Shown here piece by piece: positions 1 to 8,888 of a DNA stretch of 22,676 bases. Origin of the DNA: Pseudomonadota bacterium (GTDB lineage Bacteria; Pseudomonadota; Gammaproteobacteria; Burkholderiales; Gallionellaceae); contig JAJZSA010000042.1 of the NCBI GenBank assembly GCA_021822115.1, positions 1 to 22,676 on the forward strand, given 5' to 3'. A program made the position numbers and the translations under genes. The notes beneath the pieces are model-generated. The model was not told where the DNA came from. It saw nothing but the letters and a program-made list of their open reading frames with translations, and made no database searches. The first letter of the stretch is position 1; each line of letters opens with the position of its first letter.

Positions 1-333
1 CTCGGAAGCCATGACGAGACCGACTTGCTGCGCCAGATGACGCGCGCGCTTGGGATGCGCGTCCCACACACGGCCCAGCTCGCGCATCGGCGGGATGCGC
101 GTGAACCCCTCACGGAAGCGTTGCACGCGCCCGCCCTCATGATCCACTGCGATCAGCAGCGGCGGTGTGCGCACGGCATGGATGGCAGCGGTCAGCGCGG
201 CCAGTTGCGCGGGCGATTCATAGTTGCGCGCGAACAGGATCACCCCACCCACCAGCGGATGACGCAAACGCTGCTCATCCTCCGGCGTCAACGTCTTGCC
301 CGCCACATCCAGCATCACCGGCCCCAGCCCCAT
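1..333 (-). CDS. nagZ: Beta-N-acetylhexosaminidase NagZ (N-terminal part, cut by window edge)
   Basis: NagZ is a family 3 glycoside hydrolase that removes N-acetylglucosamine from anhydromuropeptides in the cytoplasm during cell-wall recycling. The visible 111 residues begin [12 protein letters not shown], followed by the [16 protein letters not shown] stretch and the family signature [12 protein letters not shown] at about residues 62-73. The usual form of that signature is DQEGG; here the second residue is His. The C-terminal part with the catalytic Asp/His loop lies beyond position 1. The ATG at 331-333 is preceded by a GGAGTG ribosome-binding site. The gene lies 83 bp downstream of acpS on the same strand, and a perfect TATAAT in that gap suggests its own promoter. 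Identification is firm; activity cannot be judged from the fragment. Confidence 0.93.
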   Translation of the reverse strand, partial: MGLGPVMLDVAGKTLTPEDEQRLRHPLVGGVILFARNYESPAQLAALTAAIHAVRTPPLLIAVDHEGGRVQRFREGFTRIPPMRELGRVWDAHPKRARHLAQQVGLVMASE

Positions 334-366
334 AAGCACTCCAGTCGTTTATTCGAGAACGTGCCG

Positions 367-372
367 ATTATA
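367..372 (-). promoter_or_regulatory. Putative -10 box for nagZ
   Basis: A perfect TATAAT reads on the minus strand in the acpS-nagZ gap. It would start transcription about 27 nt before the nagZ ATG. No convincing -35 hexamer is seen 16-18 bp upstream, so this is a half-supported promoter. Confidence 0.4.
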
Positions 373-416
373 CGGAGATTACGGGCCATGCAGCGCGCCC
401 ATCGCACGAGCAGACC

Positions 417-797
417 TTATGGTTGTTCCAGCACAACGAACGCCAAGGCATGTTCGTGCTCGTCGCTGATGGTAAGGTGATGGCGGCTGATGCCGAGCGA
501 CTGCAGGTGCTGCGCCAACTCGGGCGCGAACTGGAACTGCGGTTTGCCGAGCGCGTCATGGCCGACTTCGATGTTGTGCAAGGTGACGGGATGACGCAGC
601 CCCTGGCCAGTGGCTTTGGCCAGCGCCTCCTTGGCGGCGAAACGCTTGGCGAGGAAGCGCGCGGGGTGCGGCTGTTGCGCGTATTCGGCCAGCTCGTGCG
701 CGGTGAGCAGACGCTGGGCGAAAGCCGCGCCATGGCGTTCGCTGGCTTCGGCGATGCGCGCCACGCTGACGATGTCGGTACCGATACCGAAAATCAC
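417..797 (-). CDS. acpS: Holo-[acyl-carrier-protein] synthase AcpS
   Basis: AcpS transfers 4'-phosphopantetheine from coenzyme A to the serine of apo-acyl carrier protein, switching on fatty acid synthesis. The 126-residue protein has the usual length. It begins [15 protein letters not shown] with the Mg-binding Asp8, and contains [16 protein letters not shown] with the second metal ligand Glu57. The start ATG overlaps the pdxJ stop by 4 nt (ATGA), so the two are translationally coupled. The pdxJ-acpS pair is a standard proteobacterial arrangement. Nothing unusual is seen. Confidence 0.96.
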   Translation of the reverse strand: MIFGIGTDIVSVARIAEASERHGAAFAQRLLTAHELAEYAQQPHPARFLAKRFAAKEALAKATGQGLRHPVTLHNIEVGHDALGKPQFQFAPELAQHLQSLGISRHHLTISDEHEHALAFVVLEQP

Positions 798-1510
798 GAA
801 ACGAGCAAAGCCTTCATGTTCTTCACCGCCTGCTCCAGCCCGATGAACAGGGCTTCGGAGACGATGGCGTGACCGATGTTGAGTTCGGCGATGTGCGGGA
901 TGGCGACGATGTCCTGCACGTTGTGATAGTGCAGGCCGTGGCCGGCGTTCACTTGCAGGCCGCGTGAGTGGGCGTACTGCGTGGCATCGTGGATGCGTTT
1001 CAGTTCGGCTGCACGCGCCGGCACGCTGTCGGCATCGGCGTATCGGCCGGTGTGGATCTCGATCACCGGCGCACCGGCTTTGACGGCAGCATCGATCTGC
1101 TTCTCGTCGGCATCGATGAACAGCGAGACGCGGATGCCGGCATCAGTGCAACGCGCCGTGGCACGTTTGACCTGCTCGAAATACTTGATCACATCCAAGC
1201 CGCCTTCGGTGGTGAGCTCTTCGCGGCGCTCGGGCACCAGGCAGATGTCGTGCGGCTTCACGCGCACGGCGTTGTCGATCATCTCGTCGGTGACGGCGCA
1301 TTCCAGGTTCATGCGCGTCTGCAACATGCCGCGCAGGATGTCGACGTCGGCATCCTGGATGTGGCGGCGGTCTTCGCGCAGGTGGATGGTGATGGCGTCG
1401 GCCCCCGCTTCTTCGCAGATGAGCGCGGCGCGTACCAGGTTCGGGTAACGTGCGCCGCGCGCCTGGCGCAGGGTGGCGACGTGGTCGATGTTAAGTCCAA
1501 GCTTGATCAT
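794..1510 (-). CDS. pdxJ: Pyridoxine 5'-phosphate synthase PdxJ
   Basis: PdxJ condenses 1-deoxyxylulose 5-phosphate with 3-amino-2-oxopropyl phosphate to give pyridoxine 5'-phosphate, the last ring-forming step of the DXP-dependent vitamin B6 pathway. The 238 residues form the expected TIM-barrel sequence: [16 protein letters not shown] at the start, [11 protein letters not shown] with catalytic His43, [10 protein letters not shown] with Glu70, and [10 protein letters not shown] with the C-terminal His. The ATG at 1508-1510 has an AGAGGT ribosome-binding site that lies inside the end of the 144-bp palindrome (1511-1654). The recO-pdxJ-acpS order is common in betaproteobacteria and gammaproteobacteria. 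Confidence 0.97.
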   Translation of the reverse strand: MIKLGLNIDHVATLRQARGARYPNLVRAALICEEAGADAITIHLREDRRHIQDADVDILRGMLQTRMNLECAVTDEMIDNAVRVKPHDICLVPERREELTTEGGLDVIKYFEQVKRATARCTDAGIRVSLFIDADEKQIDAAVKAGAPVIEIHTGRYADADSVPARAAELKRIHDATQYAHSRGLQVNAGHGLHYHNVQDIVAIPHIAELNIGHAIVSEALFIGLEQAVKNMKALLVS

Positions 1511-1654
1511 AGGGTACCTCTCATAATCCAGATTTCATCCCAACTGCTGCGTTGCTCATAAAATTTCTCGCTTACATATAACCAATATGCTGCGCCGCGA
1601 AATTTTCTTTCGCGCCTTGCATTTGGGCGAACTCCGAATTATCAGAGGCACCCT
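1511..1654. repeat. 144-bp imperfect palindrome filling the recO-pdxJ gap
   Basis: The left end reads AGGGTACCTCTCATAATCC and the reverse complement of the right end reads AGGGTGCCTCTGATAATTC. Similarity of the two arms continues inward with scattered mismatches (CCCAA, TGC, AAAATTTC blocks). The arms meet at a central CATAT/ATATG inverted repeat (1575-1579 and 1585-1589) whose midpoint, 1582, coincides with the midpoint of the whole element. The element begins directly after the pdxJ start codon and ends on the recO stop codon. As RNA it would form one long hairpin. It resembles a non-autonomous palindromic repeat (MITE or REP-like), but copies elsewhere cannot be seen in this window. Confidence 0.75.
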
Positions 1655-2381
1655 AAAGTTTTTGCAGATCCCTCATCAGTTCGCGCGTATGCAGCGGTCT
1701 TCCCGCCAGGTAATGGTCGAGCAGCATGCGCATCAGTTGTTTGCTCTGGCGTGCCGTTTCGGCATCGCGGTAATCATCGGCGGCCATGTCGAGCAGTGTC
1801 TTGCCGGACACCGGCAAGCCTTGCGCATCATCCGTATCGGGTACTGCGCCGCGCTCCAGTATATAGCGGTAGCGGCCCTCGGGCACGAGGGGACGGCCGC
1901 TGCCGGCCTCGTGCTCCAGGTCGAGCGCATAGCCCAGTTCCTGCAACAGGTGCTTCTCGAAACTGCGCAAGGTGAAGGCATGATCGCGCTCCTGCGCCAG
2001 CCGCAACAGCGTGTCCTGGTAATAATCGAACAGCCGCTCGTGCGGGTCGTCGCGCGCCATCAGGTTGAGCAGCAGCTCGTTCAAGTAGAAGCCGCACATC
2101 AGCGCGGTGCCCTGCAACAGCGGCTGCCCGCCCTGCCATTCGGCGCTGTGCAAGGTGCGCACCTCATGCTTGCCGAACCAGGAGAGTTGCAGCGGCTGGA
2201 AGTTCATCAGCAGGCCGCGGATGGCGGAACGCGGCCGCCGCGCGCCGCGCGCCACCAGCGGCACCCGACCATGATGGCGGCTGAACACCTCGACGATCAG
2301 GCTGGTCTCGCGGAACGGGTAACTGTGCAGGACGAAGCCGAGTTGGTCCTGGATGCGCTGTTTGGAGGCCGGGCTAGTCAT
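1653..2381 (-). CDS. recO: DNA repair protein RecO
   Basis: RecO works with RecF and RecR to load RecA on single-stranded DNA coated with SSB. The 242-residue protein has the typical N-terminal OB-fold ([25 protein letters not shown], about residues 14-38, then GARRPRS) and a helical C-terminal domain containing [26 protein letters not shown]. The length is normal. The start overlaps the end of era by 8 nt, and the stop codon TAG at 1653-1655 lies at the edge of the palindromic element that follows. The era-recO-pdxJ neighbourhood supports the call. Confidence 0.95.
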   Translation of the reverse strand: MTSPASKQRIQDQLGFVLHSYPFRETSLIVEVFSRHHGRVPLVARGARRPRSAIRGLLMNFQPLQLSWFGKHEVRTLHSAEWQGGQPLLQGTALMCGFYLNELLLNLMARDDPHERLFDYYQDTLLRLAQERDHAFTLRSFEKHLLQELGYALDLEHEAGSGRPLVPEGRYRYILERGAVPDTDDAQGLPVSGKTLLDMAADDYRDAETARQSKQLMRMLLDHYLAGRPLHTRELMRDLQKL

Positions 2382-3267
2382 ACCCCAGCGATTTCAGCAT
2401 GTGCGCGCTGTCGGCCCAGCCGCTGCGTACCTTGACGAACACTTCGAGGAACACCTTGCCGTCGAACAGCTTCTCCATGTCGAGACGGGCCTGGGTGGCG
2501 ATCTCCTTGATCTTCTCGCCCTTGTGGCCGATGAGCATGACCTTGTGCGCTTCCTTGTCCACCAGGATGGCGGCATTGATGCGACGCAGGCGCCCCTCTT
2601 CCTTGAACTGCTCGATCACCACGCTGACCGAATAAGGCAATTCCTCGCCAGTGAAACGGAACACTTTCTCGCGCAGGATCTCGGCGGCGAGGAACCGTTC
2701 GTTACGGTCGGTGATGTCGTCCTCGGCATACAGATGCTCGCCTTCGGGCAGATACGGACGCACGGCGGCGAGCAAGGTGTCGAGCTGTTTGTCCTGGCGT
2801 GCGCTGACCGGCACGATAGCGTCGAACTTGCACAGTGCGGCGACCTTCTCGATGAAGGGCAGCAGTTCGTTCTTGTCCTTCATCAGGTCGGCCTTGTTGA
2901 TGACCAGGATGACCGGCCGGTCCTTGGGCAACAGCTCCAGCACCTGCTGGTCGCGCTCGTCGAAATGGCGCGCCTCGATGACGAACAGCACCACATGCAC
3001 TTCGCGCAGGCTGCTGGTGACCACGCGGTTCATGCTCTGGTTGAGCGCGTTACTGTGCTGGGTCTGGAAACCCGGCGTATCGACGAACACGTATTGCGTA
3101 GCGCCTTGGGTGAGGATGCCGGTGATGCGGTGGCGCGTGGTCTGCGCCTTGCGCGAAGTGATGCTGATCTTCTGGCCGATGAGGTGATTGAGCAAGGTGG
3201 ACTTGCCCACATTGGGGCGGCCGACGATGGCGATGAAGCCGGCGTGCTGGATATCTGTTTGGGTCAT
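2374..3267 (-). CDS. era: GTPase Era
   Basis: Era is an essential GTPase that binds the 3' end of 16S rRNA and helps mature the 30S subunit. The 297-residue protein has the G1 loop GRPNVGKS (16-23), switch II DTPG (63-66), the specificity motif NKAD (124-127) and VSA (G5). The C-terminal KH domain carries the GHKG loop (247-250). The length is normal. It overlaps rnc by 4 nt (ATGA) upstream and recO by 8 nt downstream. The rnc-era pairing is functionally sensible because both act in rRNA maturation. Confidence 0.98.
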   Translation of the reverse strand: MTQTDIQHAGFIAIVGRPNVGKSTLLNHLIGQKISITSRKAQTTRHRITGILTQGATQYVFVDTPGFQTQHSNALNQSMNRVVTSSLREVHVVLFVIEARHFDERDQQVLELLPKDRPVILVINKADLMKDKNELLPFIEKVAALCKFDAIVPVSARQDKQLDTLLAAVRPYLPEGEHLYAEDDITDRNERFLAAEILREKVFRFTGEELPYSVSVVIEQFKEEGRLRRINAAILVDKEAHKVMLIGHKGEKIKEIATQARLDMEKLFDGKVFLEVFVKVRSGWADSAHMLKSLGYD

Positions 3268-3941
3268 GGTTGTTTCCGCAGTGTCTGGTAGGCCTGTTCG
3301 GCGGCGATCTGTTCGGCCTGGCGGCGGCTGCCGCCTTCACCACGCGTGCACAGCTTGAGTTTGGGGATGTCGCAGGCGACGACAAACACCTGCTCCGGTG
3401 TCTTGCCGCGCGTCTCGACGATGCTGTATTGCGGCAACGGCAGCTTGCGTCCTTGCAGCAACTCCTGCAACAGCGTCTTGGCATCCTTGCCCAAGGTGGA
3501 CAGGTCGGCCTGTTGCAGGAACGGGATGTACAAGCCGAGCACCACGCGCTGCGCGGTGTCGAAATCGGCATCCAGCCACACCGCGCCGAACAAGGCTTCC
3601 AGCGCATCGGCAAGGATGGAGGGACGACCGATGCCGCCGCTCTTCAGTTCGCCCTCGCCCAGACGCAGATGCGCGCCCAGGTCGAGTTGCTGCGCCAGAG
3701 TGGCCAGCGTCTGCTGGTTGACCAAGTTGGCACGCAGACGCGACAGGTCGCCCTCGGGCATGTCGGGGAAGGTGTCGAACAGGTGGCGCGAGACGCTGCA
3801 ATTGAGCACGCTGTCGCCCAGGAATTCCAACCGTTCGTTATGCGCCGCGTTGTGGCTGCGATGCGTCAGCGCACGTTGCAGCAAGGCCGGCTGCCTGAAT
3901 TCATGGCCGAGCTGACGGCACAGTGCGGCGTGCGTCATCAC
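3264..3941 (-). CDS. rnc: Ribonuclease III
   Basis: RNase III cuts double-stranded RNA, including the rRNA precursor and some mRNAs. The 225-residue protein has the signature [13 protein letters not shown] with the acidic residues Glu36, Glu39 and Asp43. The second metal-binding group, Asp112 and Glu115, sits in [18 protein letters not shown] double-stranded RNA-binding domain covers about residues 153-222, ending [18 protein letters not shown]. The gene overlaps the DUF4845 gene upstream by 4 nt and era downstream by 4 nt, so this is a coupled operon. Confidence 0.98.
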   Translation of the reverse strand: MMTHAALCRQLGHEFRQPALLQRALTHRSHNAAHNERLEFLGDSVLNCSVSRHLFDTFPDMPEGDLSRLRANLVNQQTLATLAQQLDLGAHLRLGEGELKSGGIGRPSILADALEALFGAVWLDADFDTAQRVVLGLYIPFLQQADLSTLGKDAKTLLQELLQGRKLPLPQYSIVETRGKTPEQVFVVACDIPKLKLCTRGEGGSRRQAEQIAAEQAYQTLRKQP

Positions 3942-4306
3942 GAACTGGCAGGATTGAACTCGAGCACCAGCGAGATGTTGCCGACGAGCTTGACGCGCAC
4001 TTCGTACTGCGCGCTCAACGACAAGCTGCCCGTACCGTCGCGCTCGATGGTGATGTCTTCCACTTGCAGATCGGTGATGTCGTTGATGCTGGCGCGTTTG
4101 CGATAGGAGATCTCGATCTCCTTGGTGGTGGCATCGCGCATGGCCGGGTCGGCCACGATCTCGCGGAACACTTGGGCGATCTGCGCGCTATGGATGTAGG
4201 GCGGCACCATTTTCATCGCCAGCATGGCCCCCATGACGATGAGGAACGCCGTGATGAGGAAGCTGGACATACTGAGGCCGGACTGGCTGCGCTTCATTCC
4301 TTGCAT
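3938..4306 (-). CDS. DUF4845 family inner-membrane protein
   Basis: This 122-residue protein has one N-terminal transmembrane segment (about residues 13-33, [19 protein letters not shown]) followed by a soluble, probably periplasmic domain containing [20 protein letters not shown] and the closing VLEFNPASS. It matches the DUF4845 family that sits between lepB and rnc in betaproteobacteria; the function is unknown. I chose the ATG at 4304-4306 because an AAGGAGAA ribosome-binding site lies 6-8 nt upstream of it. An in-frame GTG six codons earlier (4322-4324) contains that site within its own reading frame and is less likely. The position next to signal peptidase suggests envelope work, but that is inference. 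Confidence 0.85.
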   Translation of the reverse strand: MQGMKRSQSGLSMSSFLITAFLIVMGAMLAMKMVPPYIHSAQIAQVFREIVADPAMRDATTKEIEISYRKRASINDITDLQVEDITIERDGTGSLSLSAQYEVRVKLVGNISLVLEFNPASS

Positions 4307-4330
4307 GCTGTTCTCCTTTTCCACGTGACC

Positions 4331-5134
4331 TTAATCGATGGACAACCCGATACGTTTCAGGTCGCCGAAGTTCATCCAGATGAGGAAGGCCTTGCCCACG
4401 ATCATGTCGTCCGGCACGAAGCCCCAATAGCGGCTGTCGCGGCTGTTGTCGCGATTGTCGCCCATCATGAAGTAATGGCCCTGCGGCACCACGCAGCGCA
4501 TCTCGCGCTCACTATAGCTGCACTGCTCGCTGCCGGGGAAGTCGTCCACCTTGGACAGATATATCTGCTCCATCTCGGGATTGATCAGGATGGCGTGCTC
4601 ATGCGTGCCGAGTTGCTCGCGATAGCGCTCGGTGTGGACAAAGCGCAGCCCGCTCTCCACGTAGTTGTATTCGCCGTCGTCCTGGCGCGCCTGGCGCTCG
4701 CCATTGATCCACAGCTGCTTGTCGCGATACACGATCTCGTCACCGGGCAGACCGACCACGCGCTTGATGTAATCTGTGGAAGGGTCGTTGGGGTAATGGA
4801 ACACCATCACGTCGCCGCGCTGCGGCTGGTTCACCTCGATGAACTTCTTGTTCAGCACCGGCAGGCGCAGGCCATAGGTGTAGCGATTGACCAGGATGAA
4901 ATCGCCCACATGCAAGGTCGGGATCATCGAGCCGGACGGGATCTTGAACGGCTCGACCACGAACGAGCGCAGCACGAACACCAGCAGGATGACCGGAAAG
5001 AAGCTGATGGAATATTCCACCCACCACGGTTCCTTGTCGCCCTCCTTGCGCGCCTTGCGCAGGTGGTACTTGTCCAGCAGCCAGACGGCGCCGGTGAGCA
5101 CCAGTAACAAGAGCATGACGGTCGCAAAGATCAT
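4331..5134 (-). CDS. lepB: Signal peptidase I LepB
   Basis: LepB cleaves signal peptides from proteins exported by Sec and Tat, on the periplasmic face of the inner membrane. The 267-residue protein has two N-terminal membrane segments (about residues 2-20 and 41-58). The box IPSGSMIPTL carries the catalytic Ser69, and DYIKRVVGLPGD carries the general base Lys124. The late conserved box GHYFMMGDNRDNSRDSRYWG is also present. The length is close to the proteobacterial norm. It follows lepA by 15 bp, the classical lepA-lepB operon, and the DUF4845 gene follows. Confidence 0.98.
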   Translation of the reverse strand: MIFATVMLLLLVLTGAVWLLDKYHLRKARKEGDKEPWWVEYSISFFPVILLVFVLRSFVVEPFKIPSGSMIPTLHVGDFILVNRYTYGLRLPVLNKKFIEVNQPQRGDVMVFHYPNDPSTDYIKRVVGLPGDEIVYRDKQLWINGERQARQDDGEYNYVESGLRFVHTERYREQLGTHEHAILINPEMEQIYLSKVDDFPGSEQCSYSEREMRCVVPQGHYFMMGDNRDNSRDSRYWGFVPDDMIVGKAFLIWMNFGDLKRIGLSID

Positions 5135-5149
5135 CGGGGATATCGTCCT

Positions 5150-6943
5150 TTATTTGTCTTCCACACGCAGGATGGCCAGGAAGGCTTCCTGCGGGATCTC
5201 CACGCTGCCGACCTGCTTCATGCGCTTCTTGCCTTCCTTCTGCTTCTCCAGCAACTTCTTCTTGCGCGTGATGTCGCCGCCGTAGCACTTGGCCAACACG
5301 TTCTTGCGCAACGCCTTCACGTTCTCGCGCGCGATGATGTTGGCGCCGATGGCGGCCTGGATCGCGACGTCGAACATCTGACGAGGGATGATCTCGCGCA
5401 TCTTGGCCGCCACCTCGCGCCCGCGGTACTGGCTGTTGGCGCGGTGCACGATGATGGACAGCGCATCGACCTTCTCGCTGTTGATCAGCATGTCCACCTT
5501 CACCACGTCGGCGGCACGATATTCCTTGAACTCGTAATCCATCGAGGCATAGCCACGCGACACGGATTTCAGCTTGTCGAAGAAATCCAGCACGATCTCG
5601 CCCATCGGCATCTCGTACTTCAGCAGCACCTGCTTGCCGTGATAGGTCATGTCCACCTGCACGCCGCGCTTCTGCGTGCACAGCGTGATCACCGCGCCGA
5701 CGTATTCCTGCGGCATATACAGGTTGACGTTGACGATGGGTTCGCGGATCTCTTCGACCTTCGACAGATCGGGCAGTTTGGACGGATTATCGACCATGAT
5801 CACCGAGCCATCGCGCAGCACCACCTCGTATACCACGGTCGGCGCGGTGGTGATCAGGTCCATGTCGAATTCGCGTTCCAGACGCTCCTGCACGATCTCC
5901 ATGTGCAGCAGGCCGAGGAAGCCACAGCGGAAACCGAAGCCCAGCGCCTGCGACACCTCCGGCTCGTATTGCAGCGCGGCATCGTTCAGCTTGAGTTTCT
6001 CCAGCGAGTCGCGCAGCGCCTCGTACTGGTTGGACTCGACCGGGAACAGACCGGCGAACACCTGCGGCTGCACTTCCTTGAAACCAGGCAAGGGCGCGGT
6101 AGCCGGCTTGTTCACCAGCGTCACGGTGTCGCCCACCTTGGCGTCCTTCAGCTCCTTGATGCCGGAGATGATGAATCCGACCTGGCCGGCGGACAACGCT
6201 TCGCGCTTCTCGGACTTGGGCGTGAACACCCCGATGTGCTCGGTCAGGTGCTGCGCGCCGGTGGCCATCAGCAGGATCTTGTCCTTGGGCTTGAGCGTGC
6301 CATTGACAATGCGCACCAGCATCACCACGCCGACATAGTTGTCGAACCAGGAGTCGATGATCAGCGCCTGCAACGGTGCGGCGGGATCGCCCTGGGGGGC
6401 GGGCACCCTGGCGATCAGCGCCTCCAGCACATCCTCAACTCCCATGCCGGTCTTGGCCGAACATTTGACCGCATCCTTCGCCTCGATGCCGATCACATCC
6501 TCGATCTCTGCGATGGCGTTGTCCGGGTCGGCCGACGGCAGGTCGATCTTGTTCAGCACCGGCACCACTTCCACGCCGAGGTCGAGCGCGGTGTAGCAAT
6601 TGGCCACGGTCTGCGCCTCCACGCCCTGCGAGGCATCGACCACCAGCAGCGCCCCCTCGCAGGCGGACAGCGAGCGCGACACCTCGTAGGAAAAGTCCAC
6701 ATGTCCCGGCGTATCGATCAGGTTGAGGTTGTACACCTGTCCGTCGCGCGCCTTGTAGCTCAGTGCGGCAGTCTGCGCCTTGATGGTGATGCCGCGCTCG
6801 CGCTCGATGTCCATCGAGTCCAGCACCTGCGCCTCCATCTCGCGGTCGGACAGGCCGCCGCACAGGTGGATGATGCGGTCTGCCAGGGTCGATTTGCCGT
6901 GGTCGATATGGGCGATGATGGAAAAGTTGCGGATGTGTTGCAT
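5150..6943 (-). CDS. lepA: Elongation factor 4 (LepA), ribosome-associated GTPase
   Basis: LepA is a translational GTPase related to EF-G that acts on the ribosome and in 30S biogenesis. The 597-residue protein starts [19 protein letters not shown], with the G1 loop at about residues 11-19. It also has [18 protein letters not shown] and the LepA-specific C-terminal domain ([20 protein letters not shown], then a lysine-rich tail). I chose ATG 6941-6943 because the family begins at this Met; the reading frame extends nine codons further to a TTG, but into the promoter/terminator region. The length matches the family. It heads the lepA-lepB operon after the mucD terminator. Confidence 0.98.
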   Translation of the reverse strand: MQHIRNFSIIAHIDHGKSTLADRIIHLCGGLSDREMEAQVLDSMDIERERGITIKAQTAALSYKARDGQVYNLNLIDTPGHVDFSYEVSRSLSACEGALLVVDASQGVEAQTVANCYTALDLGVEVVPVLNKIDLPSADPDNAIAEIEDVIGIEAKDAVKCSAKTGMGVEDVLEALIARVPAPQGDPAAPLQALIIDSWFDNYVGVVMLVRIVNGTLKPKDKILLMATGAQHLTEHIGVFTPKSEKREALSAGQVGFIISGIKELKDAKVGDTVTLVNKPATAPLPGFKEVQPQVFAGLFPVESNQYEALRDSLEKLKLNDAALQYEPEVSQALGFGFRCGFLGLLHMEIVQERLEREFDMDLITTAPTVVYEVVLRDGSVIMVDNPSKLPDLSKVEEIREPIVNVNLYMPQEYVGAVITLCTQKRGVQVDMTYHGKQVLLKYEMPMGEIVLDFFDKLKSVSRGYASMDYEFKEYRAADVVKVDMLINSEKVDALSIIVHRANSQYRGREVAAKMREIIPRQMFDVAIQAAIGANIIARENVKALRKNVLAKCYGGDITRKKKLLEKQKEGKKRMKQVGSVEIPQEAFLAILRVEDK

Positions 6944-6950
6944 GAGCTTA

Positions 6951-7015
6951 AGAAATAAAAATCCCGTCAAATTCGGCAGTTGCGCAGGGCGCGCATTCTA
7001 GCCGATTTTGACGGG
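6951..7015 (-). terminator. Rho-independent terminator of the rpoE-mucD operon
   Basis: On the minus strand, a 15-bp stem with a single mismatch (7015-7001 pairing with 6977-6963; CCCGTCAAAATCGGC against GCCGAATTTGACGGG) is followed directly by ATTTTTATTT. The loop is long, 23 nt. It starts 18 bp after the mucD stop codon, the expected place for the end of the stress operon, and shields lepA from read-through. Confidence 0.75.
6995..7000 (-). promoter_or_regulatory. Putative -10 box for lepA, inside a terminator loop
   Basis: TAGAAT followed by GCGCGCC reads on the minus strand about 50 bp before the lepA ATG, which would give a leader of roughly 45 nt. It lies in the loop of the stem-loop at 6963-7015. 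No good -35 hexamer is seen at the right distance. Confidence 0.35.
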
Positions 7016-7033
7016 CGCTGCCGGACGGCAGGA

Positions 7034-8422
7034 TTATTTGTCGTCCAGCCGGATCGGGATATAAACGGTGCCGTCGCTGCGCCGCACCAGCAACGCGATG
7101 CTGCGTCCGGGCGGCAACTGCTTCAGGATGTCGTTGAACTGCTCGACGCTGTGCAGCTCGATGTTGCCGATCGCCAGGATGACATCGCCGCGCTGCAACT
7201 CACTGCGCGCCGCCGCGCCCTTGGCCTCCGCCACCAACAGGCCACCCTCTACCTGCAGTTCGGCCTTCTGCTCATCGGTGAGCGCCTGCACGCTCAAACC
7301 GAGACGCAGCACGCTCTGCGATTGGGCATCATCGTTGTCGGCCACCTCGGGTTTGTCAGACTGCTCCTTGATCTCGCCCACCACCAGCGCCAGTTCCAGG
7401 GTATTGCCCTTGCGCCAGAGCTGCACCGACACCTTGGTGCCCGGCTTGAAGCCCGCCACCATGCGCGGCAGGTCGGAGGAATGCTCGACCGGCTTTCCGG
7501 CGAACTTGAGGATCACGTCGCTGGCGCGCACGCCCGCCTTGTCTGCCGGGCCGCCCTTCTCCACACCGGAGATCAGGGCGCCCTTGGCTTTGGATAGACC
7601 GAACGACTCGGCCAGCTCACGCGTCACCTCCTGGATGGTCACGCCGATGCGGCCGCGCGTGACCTTGCCGGTGGTGCGCAACTGGTTGACGACATCCATC
7701 GCCACATCGATGGGGATGGCGAAGGACAAGCCCATGTAGCCGCCGGAACGGCTGTAGATCTGCGAGTTGATACCGACCACCTCGCCCTTCATGTTGAACA
7801 GCGGACCACCCGAATTGCCAGGATTGATGGCGACATCGGTCTGGATGAAGGGAACGTAGTTCTCCTGCGGCAAGGAACGCCCCTTGGCGCTAACGATGCC
7901 GGCGGTGACGCTGCTGTCGAAACCGAAGGGCGAACCGATGGCGAGCACCCATTCGCCGACCTTGAGTTGCTCCGGATCGCCCAGCGCCACCGTGGGCAAG
8001 CCGTTCGCCTCGATCTTCAGCAAGGCGACATCGGTACGCTTGTCAGCACCGACGATACGCGCCTTGAACTCGCGCTTGTCAGTGAGGCGCACGGTGATCT
8101 TGTCGGCGTGGTCCACCACATGGGCATTGGTCAGGATGTAACCGTCCGCACTGATGATGAAACCGGAACCCAGCGATTGCGATTCCTGCTGTCGCGGCAT
8201 TTGCGGCGCGAAACGACGGAAGAACTCATAGAACGGATCGTTCTCCGGCAGGTTCTGCAAGCCGGGGAGCATCTGCTGCGGAGAGATAACCTGCGTGGTA
8301 CTGACATTCACCACGGCTGCGCCACGGCTTTCCACCAAGGTGGTGAAATCCGGCAAGTCGCGGGCGTACACGCTGGCCGCCAGCAACAAACCGCACAACA
8401 ACATGAACGATCGTTTCAACAT
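7034..8422 (-). CDS. mucD: Periplasmic serine endoprotease, DegP/MucD (Do) family
   Basis: This protein degrades or refolds misfolded envelope proteins in the periplasm. The 462-residue precursor has a signal peptide (cleavage probable after SVYA, residue 20). The trypsin-like domain has the complete triad: His101 in TNAHVV, Asp131 in RTDVALLK and Ser204 in GNSGGPLF. Two PDZ domains follow (about residues 255-345 and 370-455). A very strong AGGAGG site lies 5 nt before the ATG. As the last gene of the rpoE-rseA-rseB-rseC operon it matches the position of mucD (algW/degP relatives) in Pseudomonas and betaproteobacteria. Family is certain; the symbol rests on the operon context. Confidence 0.95.
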   Translation of the reverse strand: MLKRSFMLLCGLLLAASVYARDLPDFTTLVESRGAAVVNVSTTQVISPQQMLPGLQNLPENDPFYEFFRRFAPQMPRQQESQSLGSGFIISADGYILTNAHVVDHADKITVRLTDKREFKARIVGADKRTDVALLKIEANGLPTVALGDPEQLKVGEWVLAIGSPFGFDSSVTAGIVSAKGRSLPQENYVPFIQTDVAINPGNSGGPLFNMKGEVVGINSQIYSRSGGYMGLSFAIPIDVAMDVVNQLRTTGKVTRGRIGVTIQEVTRELAESFGLSKAKGALISGVEKGGPADKAGVRASDVILKFAGKPVEHSSDLPRMVAGFKPGTKVSVQLWRKGNTLELALVVGEIKEQSDKPEVADNDDAQSQSVLRLGLSVQALTDEQKAELQVEGGLLVAEAKGAAARSELQRGDVILAIGNIELHSVEQFNDILKQLPPGRSIALLVRRSDGTVYIPIRLDDK

Positions 8423-8447
8423 CCGCTCCTCCTGTCACATCGGTTTA

Positions 8448-8888
8448 TCAAGGTTGCGCCGCATGGACCACTGCACGCACCACGGCTTGCGAGCCGGCAC
8501 GCCGAGTCATGCGTCGCACGAGGAAGAAGCCGGCCAACAGACCGGCAACGGCGCCCAGCAACGCGCCGGCGTCGCGCATGGCGACGAAGACGTTGCCGAA
8601 CAGCAATGCGCCGCCCAGCATGCAGGCCAGCGGCAACAGGTACATCAGCATGGAAGTGCGCAGCAGGACACCATCCGGCAGGCCGACGCTCACCTCGTCG
8701 CCGACCTGTGCGCCGGCGCGATTCTCGACCAGGAAAGTACGCGGCTTGCTGCTGCAGAACAGTTGCGACAGCTTGCCGCTGCCACAGCCCTTGCCGTCGG
8801 CACAGTGGCCGCAACCGTTATGCCCGACCGGCGCGATCTCGGCATCGCCGCCATGCAGATGCAACACGACGGCACGCATCTCATTCAC
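8448..8888 (-). CDS. rseC: RseC/MucC-type inner-membrane regulator
   Basis: RseC proteins sit in the inner membrane and modulate sigma-E signalling; homologues also belong to the SoxR-reducing system. The protein (146 residues from the chosen start) has a cysteine cluster near the N-terminus (Cys26, Cys29, Cys35 and Cys45, in CGHCADGKGCGSG and FC), fitting an iron-sulfur or redox site. Two transmembrane segments follow (SMLMYLLPLACMLGGALLF and GALLGAVAGLLAGFFLV). I chose GTG 8886-8888: it has a GGAGA site 5-8 nt upstream, and the residues VNEMRAVV align with the usual family N-terminus. An upstream ATG (8901-8903) lacks such a site. The start overlaps the rseB stop by 8 nt. Confidence 0.85.
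   Translation of the reverse strand: MNEMRAVVLHLHGGDAEIAPVGHNGCGHCADGKGCGSGKLSQLFCSSKPRTFLVENRAGAQVGDEVSVGLPDGVLLRTSMLMYLLPLACMLGGALLFGNVFVAMRDAGALLGAVAGLLAGFFLVRRMTRRAGSQAVVRAVVHAAQP

Noticed and set aside
2353..3291. Plus-strand frame opposite era
   Set aside because: Era is complete with all GTPase motifs and a KH domain on the minus strand.
5444..6958. Long plus-strand frame (504 codons) opposite lepA
   Set aside because: LepA is certain on the minus strand; the antisense product has the composition of a shadow (many His, Gln, Arg, Leu) and no motif.
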